Of a DNA stretch of 5,602 bases, positions 1 through 5,602 are shown piece after piece. Location: assembly GCA_021160785.1 (NCBI GenBank), contig JAGHBX010000412.1, positions 1-5,602 on the forward strand. Reading direction: 5' to 3'. Under the pieces are notes generated by a model. That model made no database searches, was not told the origin of the DNA, and saw only the letters and a program-made list of their open reading frames with translations. Numbering within the stretch: position 1 is the stretch's first letter; each line of letters starts with the position of its first letter. Source of the stretch: Planctomycetota bacterium. GTDB lineage: Bacteria; Planctomycetota; Phycisphaerae; Sedimentisphaerales; Anaerohalosphaeraceae. The position numbers were made by a program, and so were the translations under genes.

Positions 1-93
1 CTTCTGCTCAGGGGCATGGCAGGCACGGCACGCAGGCGATTTATCACGTGATCCGCAATCTAGCCGGACGATAACACGCAACCGTCTCTTCAA

Positions 94-115
94 TTTTCCG
101 AGCCGATCCGGAAGA
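94..115. other. Small hairpin downstream of the DUF89 stop codon
   Basis: TTCCG (96-100) pairs with CGGAA (109-113) around an 8-nt loop, and the plus-strand RNA can extend this by one G-U and one A-U pair. It begins 4 bp beyond the DUF89 stop. No T tract of useful length follows on the minus strand, so an intrinsic terminator is only weakly supported. Confidence 0.2.
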
Positions 116-119
116 ACGA

Positions 120-1001
120 CTACATTACTTGCACACCTTTTTCGGACGATCGGGCAATCACCATTGAACCAACTTCGCATCCAACCCGCTCGGCGATAAG
201 TCGGCATTTTACCTTGAACAGATAGAAAGCATTTTTCCTCGCATCGCAAAGCGATTCATAATTGCCCTGCCCTTTCGCAACGATCAGGTCCGCCCGCTGA
301 AAACGATCACGAAACTCCTGGGAACACTCGACAAGAATCGTGCCCGGCACATCCGATCCGTTGTCGATGACTTCTACCAACTCGACCAGGCCAATCGCTT
401 CGGCGTCAGCCCGGGTAGCGTCGTTTATCGTAGGACTTCCCCTCACTACGACGGTGACTTTTTCGATTTTCTCCGCCAGCAGCTCTTCGATCAGCATACG
501 GTCGAAAACAATCTCGCCGGCATTGTCGACAAGGTAGAGGATATCATTGGCTTTCCGAACGGCATGGCTGAATTCCTCAACGTCTCCTCGCAACTCCGTA
601 TGGGCGGCTTGTTCGATCGCTTCCAGTATGTCCTGCTCCCGCAGGTTCGCGAACGGACCAAAATCGATGATGTTCGCCGCAATGGCGAAACGGACGGCCA
701 GCTCCGACCGATCCAATGCCCGGTCCAATTTTGCTTTGATTGCCGGCATGAGTCGAACGGCGAGATCGTTGGAACGTACCTTCACTTCGTGGTAAGGATC
801 GGAATTCCCCGTCAGTTTACGGATAAGCCGATGAATCTTCGCACCCATTGCCGGAGGAGAAAGTTCCAGGTCCATCTTGCTGATCATGATAAGCGTCTCA
901 CGAAGCACGCGTTCGTGGAGCTTCTTATCATCCGAGCTGAACCTTGCTGCAGCGAGAGCTTGAAGAGTAAAACACGGAATACAATCGAGATGCGTCTTCA
1001 T
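120..1001 (-). CDS. DUF89 / ARMT1-like metal-dependent damage-control phosphatase
   Basis: At 293 residues this is a full-length prokaryotic DUF89 (PF01937, AF1104-like) protein. It starts with MKTHLDCIPCF, holding the CxxC pair C7/C10 near the N-terminus. A helical region follows to about residue 105, then ANIIDFG (109-115). The Rossmann-like catalytic part has DNAGE (159-163) with the metal-binding D159/N160, RGSPTINDA (187-195) with D194, IDNGSDVPGT (213-222), and ADLIVAKGQGNYE (237-249). All hallmark motifs are present, so activity is expected. Characterised DUF89 proteins are metal-dependent phosphatases that remove damaged or surplus metabolites such as sugar phosphates. In this setting a role in clearing phosphorylated sugar intermediates is inferred. 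It lies 149 bp after the toroid gene on the same strand and could be the last gene of the operon or have its own promoter. An alternative ATG at 1005-1007 adds two residues. Confidence 0.93.
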   Translation of the reverse strand: MKTHLDCIPCFTLQALAAARFSSDDKKLHERVLRETLIMISKMDLELSPPAMGAKIHRLIRKLTGNSDPYHEVKVRSNDLAVRLMPAIKAKLDRALDRSELAVRFAIAANIIDFGPFANLREQDILEAIEQAAHTELRGDVEEFSHAVRKANDILYLVDNAGEIVFDRMLIEELLAEKIEKVTVVVRGSPTINDATRADAEAIGLVELVEVIDNGSDVPGTILVECSQEFRDRFQRADLIVAKGQGNYESLCDARKNAFYLFKVKCRLIAERVGCEVGSMVIARSSEKGVQVM

Positions 1002-1011
1002 ACTCATCCAT

Positions 1012-1015
1012 TCCT
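1012..1015 (-). promoter_or_regulatory. Ribosome binding site AGGA bearing on the DUF89 start
   Basis: On the minus strand AGGA lies 10 nt before the ATG at 999-1001 but only 4 nt before the ATG at 1005-1007. The spacing favours the inner start, giving MKTHLDCIPCF, which is also the typical beginning of this family. Confidence 0.5.
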
Positions 1016-1053
1016 ACTACATCGAGCCGCGTTTCTTTCGGAAAGACGATTCA

Positions 1054-1085
1054 TAAAACGGCGAGGCCCCCACCACAAGCCCCGC
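1054..1085 (-). terminator. Weak candidate intrinsic terminator between toroid gene and DUF89 gene
   Basis: On the minus strand GCGGGGC (1085-1079) can pair with GCCTCGC (1067-1061), seven pairs with one G-U, around an 11-nt loop, followed after CG by only four T residues (1057-1054). It lies 66 bp beyond the toroid stop codon and upstream of the DUF89 start. The short T tract makes strong termination unlikely; an attenuating hairpin or chance pairing are alternatives. The rest of the 149-bp gap shows no clear promoter. Confidence 0.25.
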
Positions 1086-1150
1086 GGCCGCTAGCAACAG
1101 TCAGCCAGCCATCAAAACTCAACTCGTCTTTTTTTTTGAAAGCCCGGCCA

Positions 1151-2974
1151 TCACGAACCTGGAAGCACGAACCGGATGCGATACCGGCCTCGTTCCAGGA
1201 CGTTCGGCCCCTCGAAACAGAGCCGCAGGCTGCCTTCGTTGGCCTGTTTGAGGGATACGAATTTGTGCTTTCGATCGAGGCCCGTGCTCTTCATCGGCAC
1301 CATTTTACATGGCGGCCGTTCGGCCACAACCTTCTCCGCCAACGACTCTTCAGGAACAATTTCAATCGCCGAGCTATCCGGCGCGGAAAAGCGGACTGTC
1401 CCAACAGGACCTTCCGCCCAAAACTCTTCTTGCGAATCCGCTGAAGGAAGGGGCCTCTCCGGGGCCTCAGCTATGCGCAGTTTGGGCGAAGCGGATCGAG
1501 GTCTCGCAATCAGCAAAAATAGCAACCGCGAGGGCACAGGTTCGGGCTGGGTATTGTTGACAGTGTGATACTCCAGCAAGAGTTCTCCCTCGGTATATGT
1601 CATGGTCACGTCCAAGAAGCGGTTGTGCAGGCGACTGAAATCCTTTTCCCGATCCGTCTGCCATTTCGTGAAGACCCGGCCGCGCAGCACGGCCTTTCCG
1701 TCCCATTCGACGCATTCTATCTGCTCGCTCGGCGTCCTCCAGTCCGTCCTGAGAGCGTCGGTTCCGGCATTACGATACGTTGGATGTTCCGTCAGCTCAG
1801 GAGTAAGTGCATACAGTTTGACGTTGCCCCAATCCGCCTCGACGAAAGCGCTGTAGCCCGTCAAGACTGTCATGGCGATGTCGCGGTCAGCCTCGTGGAC
1901 GAATATGGTGCTAATGTCTGATAAAACGTGTCGGCCCGCCGGAGGTATAAACCGACCTGCTTCAGGCACAGTCCTCACGCCCATGTACAACGCATCGTTG
2001 AGGGCGACGAGATATCCTGTTCTTGGCCGGTGAATCCGAAATTCTTCCTTCGCGGTCGAGCCATTGCCCAGCGTCTCTTCTACCCAAAGTTCGTAGGTCG
2101 TCCGAGCCAAGCCGATATACTTCGCATCGCCGAGCGCGCAGGCAATAGGCCACTGTCGGCCAGCACACTGCCGGCTCCTGGACTTGTGCAAACCTTCGAA
2201 AATGGTGACGAACGCCTCGCCGTGACGATTAGTAGCCACCAGCGAATAATCCATAATTCGGCGGACGTATTGGATAACATCCCGGCGGTTCAGCTCCCGG
2301 CCTAGGTATAACATGCATGCGGCCGTCAAAAACTGATACCCTTGGGCAGGTCTGCGTCCCCAAACCCACAACCCTGTGTGGTACGGCTGTGCGCCGCACG
2401 GGTACAAGCGCGTCAACAACTGATCCAGGCATTCCTGGCAACGATCCAAATATCCCTGCTGTCCGGTAAGTCTGTATAGTCCCCACGCGCTGACCGCTTC
2501 CAAACCGCGAGGATTGAGGTAATCATGCGTCCGATTGATATGCTCGGCGGCATCGGCATAAAGCTTTACACAACGGTCCACCATTCGGGTATGCCAGCCT
2601 TCATCCACTTGCCCCTGCAGGGTTCGCATGGCACGCGTAAACGGCATAAGTGTAAAATAGGGACTATTCATGTCGCCTGCCCCGACGACGCCTTCCGGGC
2701 GGAACAACTCGGAGACGCCCTCCAGAGCAGCCGTGGCCTGCTCAATGAGCCGCCTATCCCCAAACAGTGGGCCGTCCGGATCCACGAACTCCGCCGCCGC
2801 CAGGGCAGCAAAGAGAACCTCGGGGTGTAACACGCGGAAAAAGTCGTCAGCGTCACAATCCAGGACGTTCAAGCGACCATTGGTAAAGGAGTGTTCCAGC
2901 GCATCAAGCATCGCTATCCGCCGCACTTCGCGCAGATCTGGAACCTGCAAAGTCGAGTCTTCATTGTGGTCCAT
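1151..2974 (-). CDS. Unassigned alpha/alpha-toroid plus beta-sandwich protein, polysaccharide-lyase-like
   Basis: The 607-residue protein has no signal peptide or membrane segment. Residues about 15-330 are helix-rich with toroid-type hairpins: YFTLMPFTRAMRTLQG (106-121), AVSAWGLYRLTGQQGYL (160-176) and FLTAACMLYLGRELN (215-229). Residues about 345-607 are beta-rich, e.g. VFTKWQT (434-440), LLLEYHTVNN (465-474) and the closing YRIRFVLPGS. A helical toroid followed by a beta-sandwich is the layout of heparinase II/III-like and several other polysaccharide lyases, and of some glycoside hydrolases. Aromatic and polar clusters (HDYLNPRG 150-157, PYHTGLWVWGRR 197-208) could line a sugar-binding cleft. 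I cannot name a family or catalytic residues; loss of catalysis is also possible. It follows the amidohydrolase by 28 bp with its own ribosome binding site, so it is likely in the same operon. The frame is intact. Confidence 0.88.
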   Translation of the reverse strand: MDHNEDSTLQVPDLREVRRIAMLDALEHSFTNGRLNVLDCDADDFFRVLHPEVLFAALAAAEFVDPDGPLFGDRRLIEQATAALEGVSELFRPEGVVGAGDMNSPYFTLMPFTRAMRTLQGQVDEGWHTRMVDRCVKLYADAAEHINRTHDYLNPRGLEAVSAWGLYRLTGQQGYLDRCQECLDQLLTRLYPCGAQPYHTGLWVWGRRPAQGYQFLTAACMLYLGRELNRRDVIQYVRRIMDYSLVATNRHGEAFVTIFEGLHKSRSRQCAGRQWPIACALGDAKYIGLARTTYELWVEETLGNGSTAKEEFRIHRPRTGYLVALNDALYMGVRTVPEAGRFIPPAGRHVLSDISTIFVHEADRDIAMTVLTGYSAFVEADWGNVKLYALTPELTEHPTYRNAGTDALRTDWRTPSEQIECVEWDGKAVLRGRVFTKWQTDREKDFSRLHNRFLDVTMTYTEGELLLEYHTVNNTQPEPVPSRLLFLLIARPRSASPKLRIAEAPERPLPSADSQEEFWAEGPVGTVRFSAPDSSAIEIVPEESLAEKVVAERPPCKMVPMKSTGLDRKHKFVSLKQANEGSLRLCFEGPNVLERGRYRIRFVLPGS

Positions 2975-2984
2975 GGTGCAGCGA

Positions 2985-2990
2985 TCCTTC
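2985..2990 (-). promoter_or_regulatory. Ribosome binding site GAAGGA for the 607-residue toroid gene
   Basis: On the minus strand GAAGGA sits 10 nt before the ATG at 2972-2974, inside the 28-bp gap after the amidohydrolase stop. It supports this ATG rather than the in-frame Met at residue 22 and supports independent translation within one transcript. Confidence 0.65.
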
Positions 2991-3003
2991 GTGTTCGGGC
3001 GCC

Positions 3004-3825
3004 TCAGCTCTCCTTCTGAAGCCTCGATTTCTGAAGAAACCTCTCCGCGTTACCGTAAAAGATCTTCTCAATGTCTTCTTCGGTGCAGCCGATCTCCCTC
3101 AGCAAATCCACATCACGTTTCCACTTCCCTTCGGGCAAAGTACTTCTCGGGATACTGCTATCCGAACCGAACATCATGAAATCAACCCCACAACACGCCA
3201 CGCATTTCGCCAGGGCGTCTTTGCGATATACCAGCGGCGTACCGGGCGTGAGATCAACGTTGGCCTGGAAAGGATCTCTTTCCGGGTCGTTCCGGTTCAG
3301 TACTTTGAATTTCTGGACCACGGCGATGCACTCATCGGTCCACGGCCAACCGATATGTGCGAGCGAAAATCTCACTCCTGGGAAGTCCCATAAAGCCTCA
3401 AAGCCCGCCGGCCGGTTGTACTTCGAAGTGTCACCCCTCAACCAAAGAATGCCGCTGTGAAACTCGATCGGCACTGCCAGTTCCTGTGCAACAGCGTATA
3501 TCTGCTTCGCCCGTGGATCATCCGGATACCAAGATGTGGGAATCATCTTGTAGCCGAGCATCCCGCAATCACGAACGGCCCACTCAGCGATCTTCGCCGC
3601 CTCGGGGTGGACCGGGTCAATCCACGCGAAGGGCAGGATTCGTCCGGGAAGCTCGCGGGCAATATCGGCAAGGTTCTCAATCGCCCCTCTGCCACCATCC
3701 TCTTTGCCTATCGGGTCTTGAGAAAACAAATGGCAAGCGTAAACGCCGGATCGTTCCAGCCAGTCAGCTGCCGTTTTGGCATCGGTCGGGGCCGATTGGT
3801 GAACGTGACAGTCAATGATTTTCAT
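3004..3825 (-). CDS. Amidohydrolase_2 family TIM-barrel metal-dependent hydrolase
   Basis: The protein has 273 residues from the chosen ATG and matches the usual length of compact amidohydrolase_2 (PF04909) enzymes. It opens with MKIIDCHVHQ, giving the metal-binding HxH (H7, H9) on strand 1 of the barrel. Further expected ligands or catalytic residues follow in order: GYKMIP with K93, EFHSG with H123, AHIGWPW with H157, and FGSDSS with D222; the tail has the common YGNAERF (257-263). All active-site positions look intact. The family contains lactonases, decarboxylases and related hydrolases, including sugar-lactone hydrolases. Beside toroid proteins, a sugar-acid lactonase or similar role is a reasonable guess, but substrate cannot be read from sequence. 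There is no signal peptide, so it should be cytoplasmic. The next gene starts 29 nt after its stop, so the two are very probably co-transcribed. Confidence 0.92.
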   Translation of the reverse strand: MKIIDCHVHQSAPTDAKTAADWLERSGVYACHLFSQDPIGKEDGGRGAIENLADIARELPGRILPFAWIDPVHPEAAKIAEWAVRDCGMLGYKMIPTSWYPDDPRAKQIYAVAQELAVPIEFHSGILWLRGDTSKYNRPAGFEALWDFPGVRFSLAHIGWPWTDECIAVVQKFKVLNRNDPERDPFQANVDLTPGTPLVYRKDALAKCVACCGVDFMMFGSDSSIPRSTLPEGKWKRDVDLLREIGCTEEDIEKIFYGNAERFLQKSRLQKES

Positions 3826-3833
3826 GTGATCTT

Positions 3834-3840
3834 CTCCCTT
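3834..3840 (-). promoter_or_regulatory. Ribosome binding site AAGGGAG deciding the amidohydrolase start
   Basis: Read on the minus strand, AAGGGAG lies 8 nt before the ATG at 3823-3825. This is a strong Shine-Dalgarno match at standard spacing. It selects that ATG over an in-frame ATG 28 codons further upstream (3907-3909), whose extra residues look non-coding. Confidence 0.8.
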
Positions 3841-3874
3841 TGTTTGCAATGCGAACAGGCAGCGCCCATCGTGT

Positions 3875-3906
3875 AAAACAGGTGTGCACCAAGCTGCGCC
3901 TGTTTT
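3875..3906. repeat. Inverted repeat AAAACAGG / CCTGTTTT upstream of the amidohydrolase gene
   Basis: AAAACAGG at 3875-3882 and CCTGTTTT at 3899-3906 are perfect 8-bp arms, 24 bp centre to centre. A further AACAGG in direct orientation sits at 3854-3859, making three copies in about 50 bp. As plus-strand RNA the stem can extend to 12 pairs with G-U wobbles around an 8-nt loop. As minus-strand RNA it stops at 8 pairs and ends in UUUU, so a weak bidirectional terminator is an alternative to an operator. Position between two co-directional genes fits either. Confidence 0.4.
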
Positions 3907-3907
3907 C

Positions 3908-3919
3908 ATCGATATCGAT
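3908..3919. promoter_or_regulatory. 12-bp perfect palindrome ATCGATATCGAT, candidate operator
   Basis: The palindrome is exact over 12 bp and lies 82 bp upstream of the amidohydrolase start, in a gap otherwise free of genes. It directly abuts the AAAACAGG inverted repeat at 3875-3906. A symmetric site in this position suits a dimeric repressor or activator, but I recognise no specific regulator motif and no regulator gene is in the window. No convincing -35/-10 pair was seen in the gap, so promoter placement is open. Confidence 0.35.
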
Positions 3920-3973
3920 CACACACCATCCTTACTTCGTCAGCTATTCCACTCCCAATCCTTCTCCAATCGT

Positions 3974-4002
3974 TTTGGTATGGCACTATGATCCTTACCA
4001 AA
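3974..4002. repeat. Inverted repeat TTTGGTA / TACCAAA just downstream of the first toroid gene
   Basis: TTTGGTA at 3974-3980 and TACCAAA at 3996-4002 are perfect 7-bp inverted arms around a 15-bp spacer. They begin 17 bp beyond the stop codon of the upstream gene. The stem is AT-rich and no U tract follows on the minus-strand transcript, so it is a poor intrinsic terminator. It could be an operator or a 3'-end stabilising hairpin. The arms are seen directly; the role is inference. Confidence 0.35.
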
Positions 4003-4019
4003 TTCCGGTACTTGCGAGT

Positions 4020-5602
4020 CTAATCTTCCGAAACGACGAATTCACACGTATCCTCTCCGGCAGGAATCGTCCCACTACGCCCATCGTATGAAACTGTTAC
4101 GTCGAAGCTTTGAGGTTCCGTCAAGGTCACTTGCAGTCGCCCAGCCTCACGCCGAGCCCGCAACCCTATGTCGCCCGCGCTCGTTTGAATTTTCCCTTCA
4201 ATCAAGGCTCCATCTGGCAACGGCGCTGGATTGACCAGTAACTTATCGTCGTCCCAGCGCGCAGCCCAGAGGTGGCTCTCGAACCACGCGCTCTGCTCGA
4301 CGCTTTTGTTGGCAAGCTGATCAAAGCCGTGACGTTCGCCGGAATCCTCCATATCTAGGTTCCGCAAACAAACGTCCAGATATTTCGACTGGCCAGTCCT
4401 CCTCGCGGCGTAAAGCAACGGTCGCATGACGTACGGGTAAGGCCGTCCATGTCTGACCAGAGGAAGACGATATTCCGGGGCCCAAGGCAATGCTTCATTA
4501 TCGCCATGCCTATACTTGTAGCCCCAATAAACTTCTCCCTTCTCATTGGTGATGGCGACCGATATCAGCCAGTCCACGACTTTTAACAAGGTCTTCTCGA
4601 TAACGGGATCTTCCGTGCGCTCCAGGAAATCCAGCATCGCTTCACACAGTATCAAGTTCATCCACGGTTTGACAATCACGTTGACATTGCCATGGAAACC
4701 CGTCGTACCGCCCTGATCGGTGAACGCGCCTGAATCGAGCTGCCTTTCGGAGAAGCGACGCAAGGCCTCCCGGGCCCGTTCGATGTAATGCTCACCGTCC
4801 GTCACATCGGCAAGCGCGAGCAAACCCCGCACATAGGCGGCGTCGCGACCTACCGACCGGCGAGGCCAATTCGTGCGATCCCACCAATAGGCATGGTCCA
4901 TCACGGCCTGCGCGGTCTCCAACAGATACGGGTCGCCGGTCTCGAGATAACCCGCCACCAGGCCGAGAACCCGCTGCATCGGCAACGACCTGGCACCCAA
5001 TCGATGTCCATGCATTCGAACAGCCATATCGGTGTGATCGGTAGCTATGTCGGCCACGTTGTACGCGTCACGCAATGCAGCCTGAAGAGCCTCCGCCTCG
5101 CCTGTCAGATAGTAATACCACAGCAAGGCAAAAGGCGTTTCTCCTTCCCAGCCCGACTCGGCTATCTTGCCGTTGCGCCATCGATCCCCTCGCCCTACCG
5201 AGCCGTCCTCGAAACACCCGCACAACATGTTTTCACAAAGCCACCGGCCTCCACGCTCCAACATAGGTTGTGTCCTGCCTTTGGCAGGAAAGACACCGTC
5301 AGGCCAAAGATGCCCACATGATGCGTAATACCAAGCCGGCAAACGGTATCGTGCGATCCGGGGCGGGGCCTCGCCAAGTGAGACCACGAAACGCACCGTT
5401 CTCGCCACGCCGCGGGGAATTCGGCGTTCCTCGGCTGCGACTATCTTTCCTATACTTCTATCTTCTGCCGGGTTGTTCCGACGTCCGTATATTTCCACGC
5501 CCGAATAAGGGCGGTATTCCAATATGCCGTTCGCCGTCCGCATTTCGGCTGGATGCGATTCGCTGAAAAGCGTTGAGGCATCTTCGAGGTTCAGCCTCGC
5601 CC
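4020..5602 (-). CDS. Alpha/alpha-toroid protein, exo-rhamnogalacturonan-lyase/YetA-like (5' end cut by window edge)
   Basis: The frame is open from the TAG stop at 4020-4022 to the right edge. The first ATG (5541-5543) is preceded by 19 more sense codons without a stop, so the gene starts outside the window; at least 526 residues are visible. Counting from that internal Met, residues 1-75 look like the end of a beta-rich domain (RTVRFVVSLGEAP). Residues about 95-425 are a helical toroid with repeated hairpins such as LLWYYYLTGE (140-149), LVAGYLETGDP (195-205) and LLYAARRTG (376-384). Residues about 430-507 form a short beta domain. The order GD at 119-120, DIATDHTD at 165-172, H178/H180, then YLETGDP resembles the toroid of PcRGLX/YetA-type proteins, which degrade rhamnogalacturonan and have N-terminal beta domains of several hundred residues. 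That match is from memory of the pattern, not a search. A GH-like or other lyase toroid remains possible. It is probably the first visible gene of the cluster, 194 bp before the amidohydrolase. Confidence 0.85.
   Translation of the reverse strand, partial: ARLNLEDASTLFSESHPAEMRTANGILEYRPYSGVEIYGRRNNPAEDRSIGKIVAAEERRIPRGVARTVRFVVSLGEAPPRIARYRLPAWYYASCGHLWPDGVFPAKGRTQPMLERGGRWLCENMLCGCFEDGSVGRGDRWRNGKIAESGWEGETPFALLWYYYLTGEAEALQAALRDAYNVADIATDHTDMAVRMHGHRLGARSLPMQRVLGLVAGYLETGDPYLLETAQAVMDHAYWWDRTNWPRRSVGRDAAYVRGLLALADVTDGEHYIERAREALRRFSERQLDSGAFTDQGGTTGFHGNVNVIVKPWMNLILCEAMLDFLERTEDPVIEKTLLKVVDWLISVAITNEKGEVYWGYKYRHGDNEALPWAPEYRLPLVRHGRPYPYVMRPLLYAARRTGQSKYLDVCLRNLDMEDSGERHGFDQLANKSVEQSAWFESHLWAARWDDDKLLVNPAPLPDGALIEGKIQTSAGDIGLRARREAGRLQVTLTEPQSFDVTVSYDGRSGTIPAGEDTCEFVVSED

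Noticed and set aside
564..1094. Plus-strand open frame of 176 codons opposite the DUF89 gene
   Set aside because: It is antisense to a gene with all family motifs intact, shows no recognisable domain, and is explained as a shadow of that gene.
1082..1095. Overlapping palindromes CCGCGG, GCGGCCGC and GCTAGC resembling a cloning polylinker
   Set aside because: Three overlapping rare-cutter sites in 14 bp are curious, but the flanks continue as ordinary intergenic sequence with no vector-like sequence, so chance in GC-rich DNA is more likely.
1129..1137. Run of nine T residues as a terminator
   Set aside because: It is a T run on the plus strand, so it is an A run in the minus-strand transcripts of the genes here, and no GC-rich hairpin directly precedes it on the plus strand.
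3826..3909. N-terminal extension of the amidohydrolase by 28 residues to the ATG at 3907-3909
   Set aside because: The extension precedes the canonical MKIIDCHVH family start, overlaps the inverted repeat, and the inner ATG has a strong ribosome binding site at 8 nt.
4788..5321. Plus-strand open frame of 177 codons opposite the first toroid gene
   Set aside because: It lies entirely antisense to a well-supported coding region and its translation shows low-complexity shadow composition without a domain.
5585..5599. Inverted repeat CGAGG / CCTCG near the right edge
   Set aside because: The 5-bp arms lie inside an open coding frame and are short enough to arise by chance.

Overview
The window looks like a piece of a carbohydrate-catabolism gene cluster from a free-living bacterium. 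By eye the base composition is moderately GC-rich (mid-50s percent, not computed). The gene mix (two large alpha/alpha-toroid proteins of the kind found in polysaccharide lyases and glycoside hydrolases, an amidohydrolase_2-family enzyme, and a DUF89 phosphatase) is typical of glycan-degrading bacteria such as Planctomycetota, Verrucomicrobiota or related uncultivated phyla. The sequence does not fix the phylum. There are no rRNA or tRNA genes, no CRISPR array and no transposase.

All four supported genes are on the minus strand, so transcription runs from the right edge to the left. (1) From the right edge to 4020 lies the C-terminal part of a large toroid protein. Its reading frame stays open to the window edge, so its N-terminus lies outside. 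The pattern of its toroid suggests an exo-rhamnogalacturonan-lyase/YetA-like protein, but this is tentative. (2) A 194-bp gap (3826-4019) follows, rich in inverted repeats and palindromes; it is the best candidate for a control region. (3) An amidohydrolase_2 TIM-barrel metalloenzyme (3004-3825) follows, with a strong ribosome binding site. (4) After only 28 bp comes a second toroid plus beta-sandwich protein (1151-2974) that I cannot assign to a family. (5) A 149-bp gap (1002-1150) holds a weak hairpin. (6) A DUF89/ARMT1-like damage-control phosphatase (120-1001) is last. Positions 1-119 hold a weak hairpin and only ambiguous edge reading frames.

A working model, which is inference: the two toroid proteins act on uronate- or deoxyhexose-containing oligosaccharides, the amidohydrolase processes a released sugar acid or lactone, and the DUF89 phosphatase removes misformed or surplus sugar phosphates. 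The visible N-termini (amidohydrolase, second toroid, DUF89) carry no signal peptide, so this part of the pathway appears cytoplasmic. The most noteworthy items are the unassigned 607-residue toroid protein, its tight coupling to the amidohydrolase, and the structured 194-bp intergenic region.
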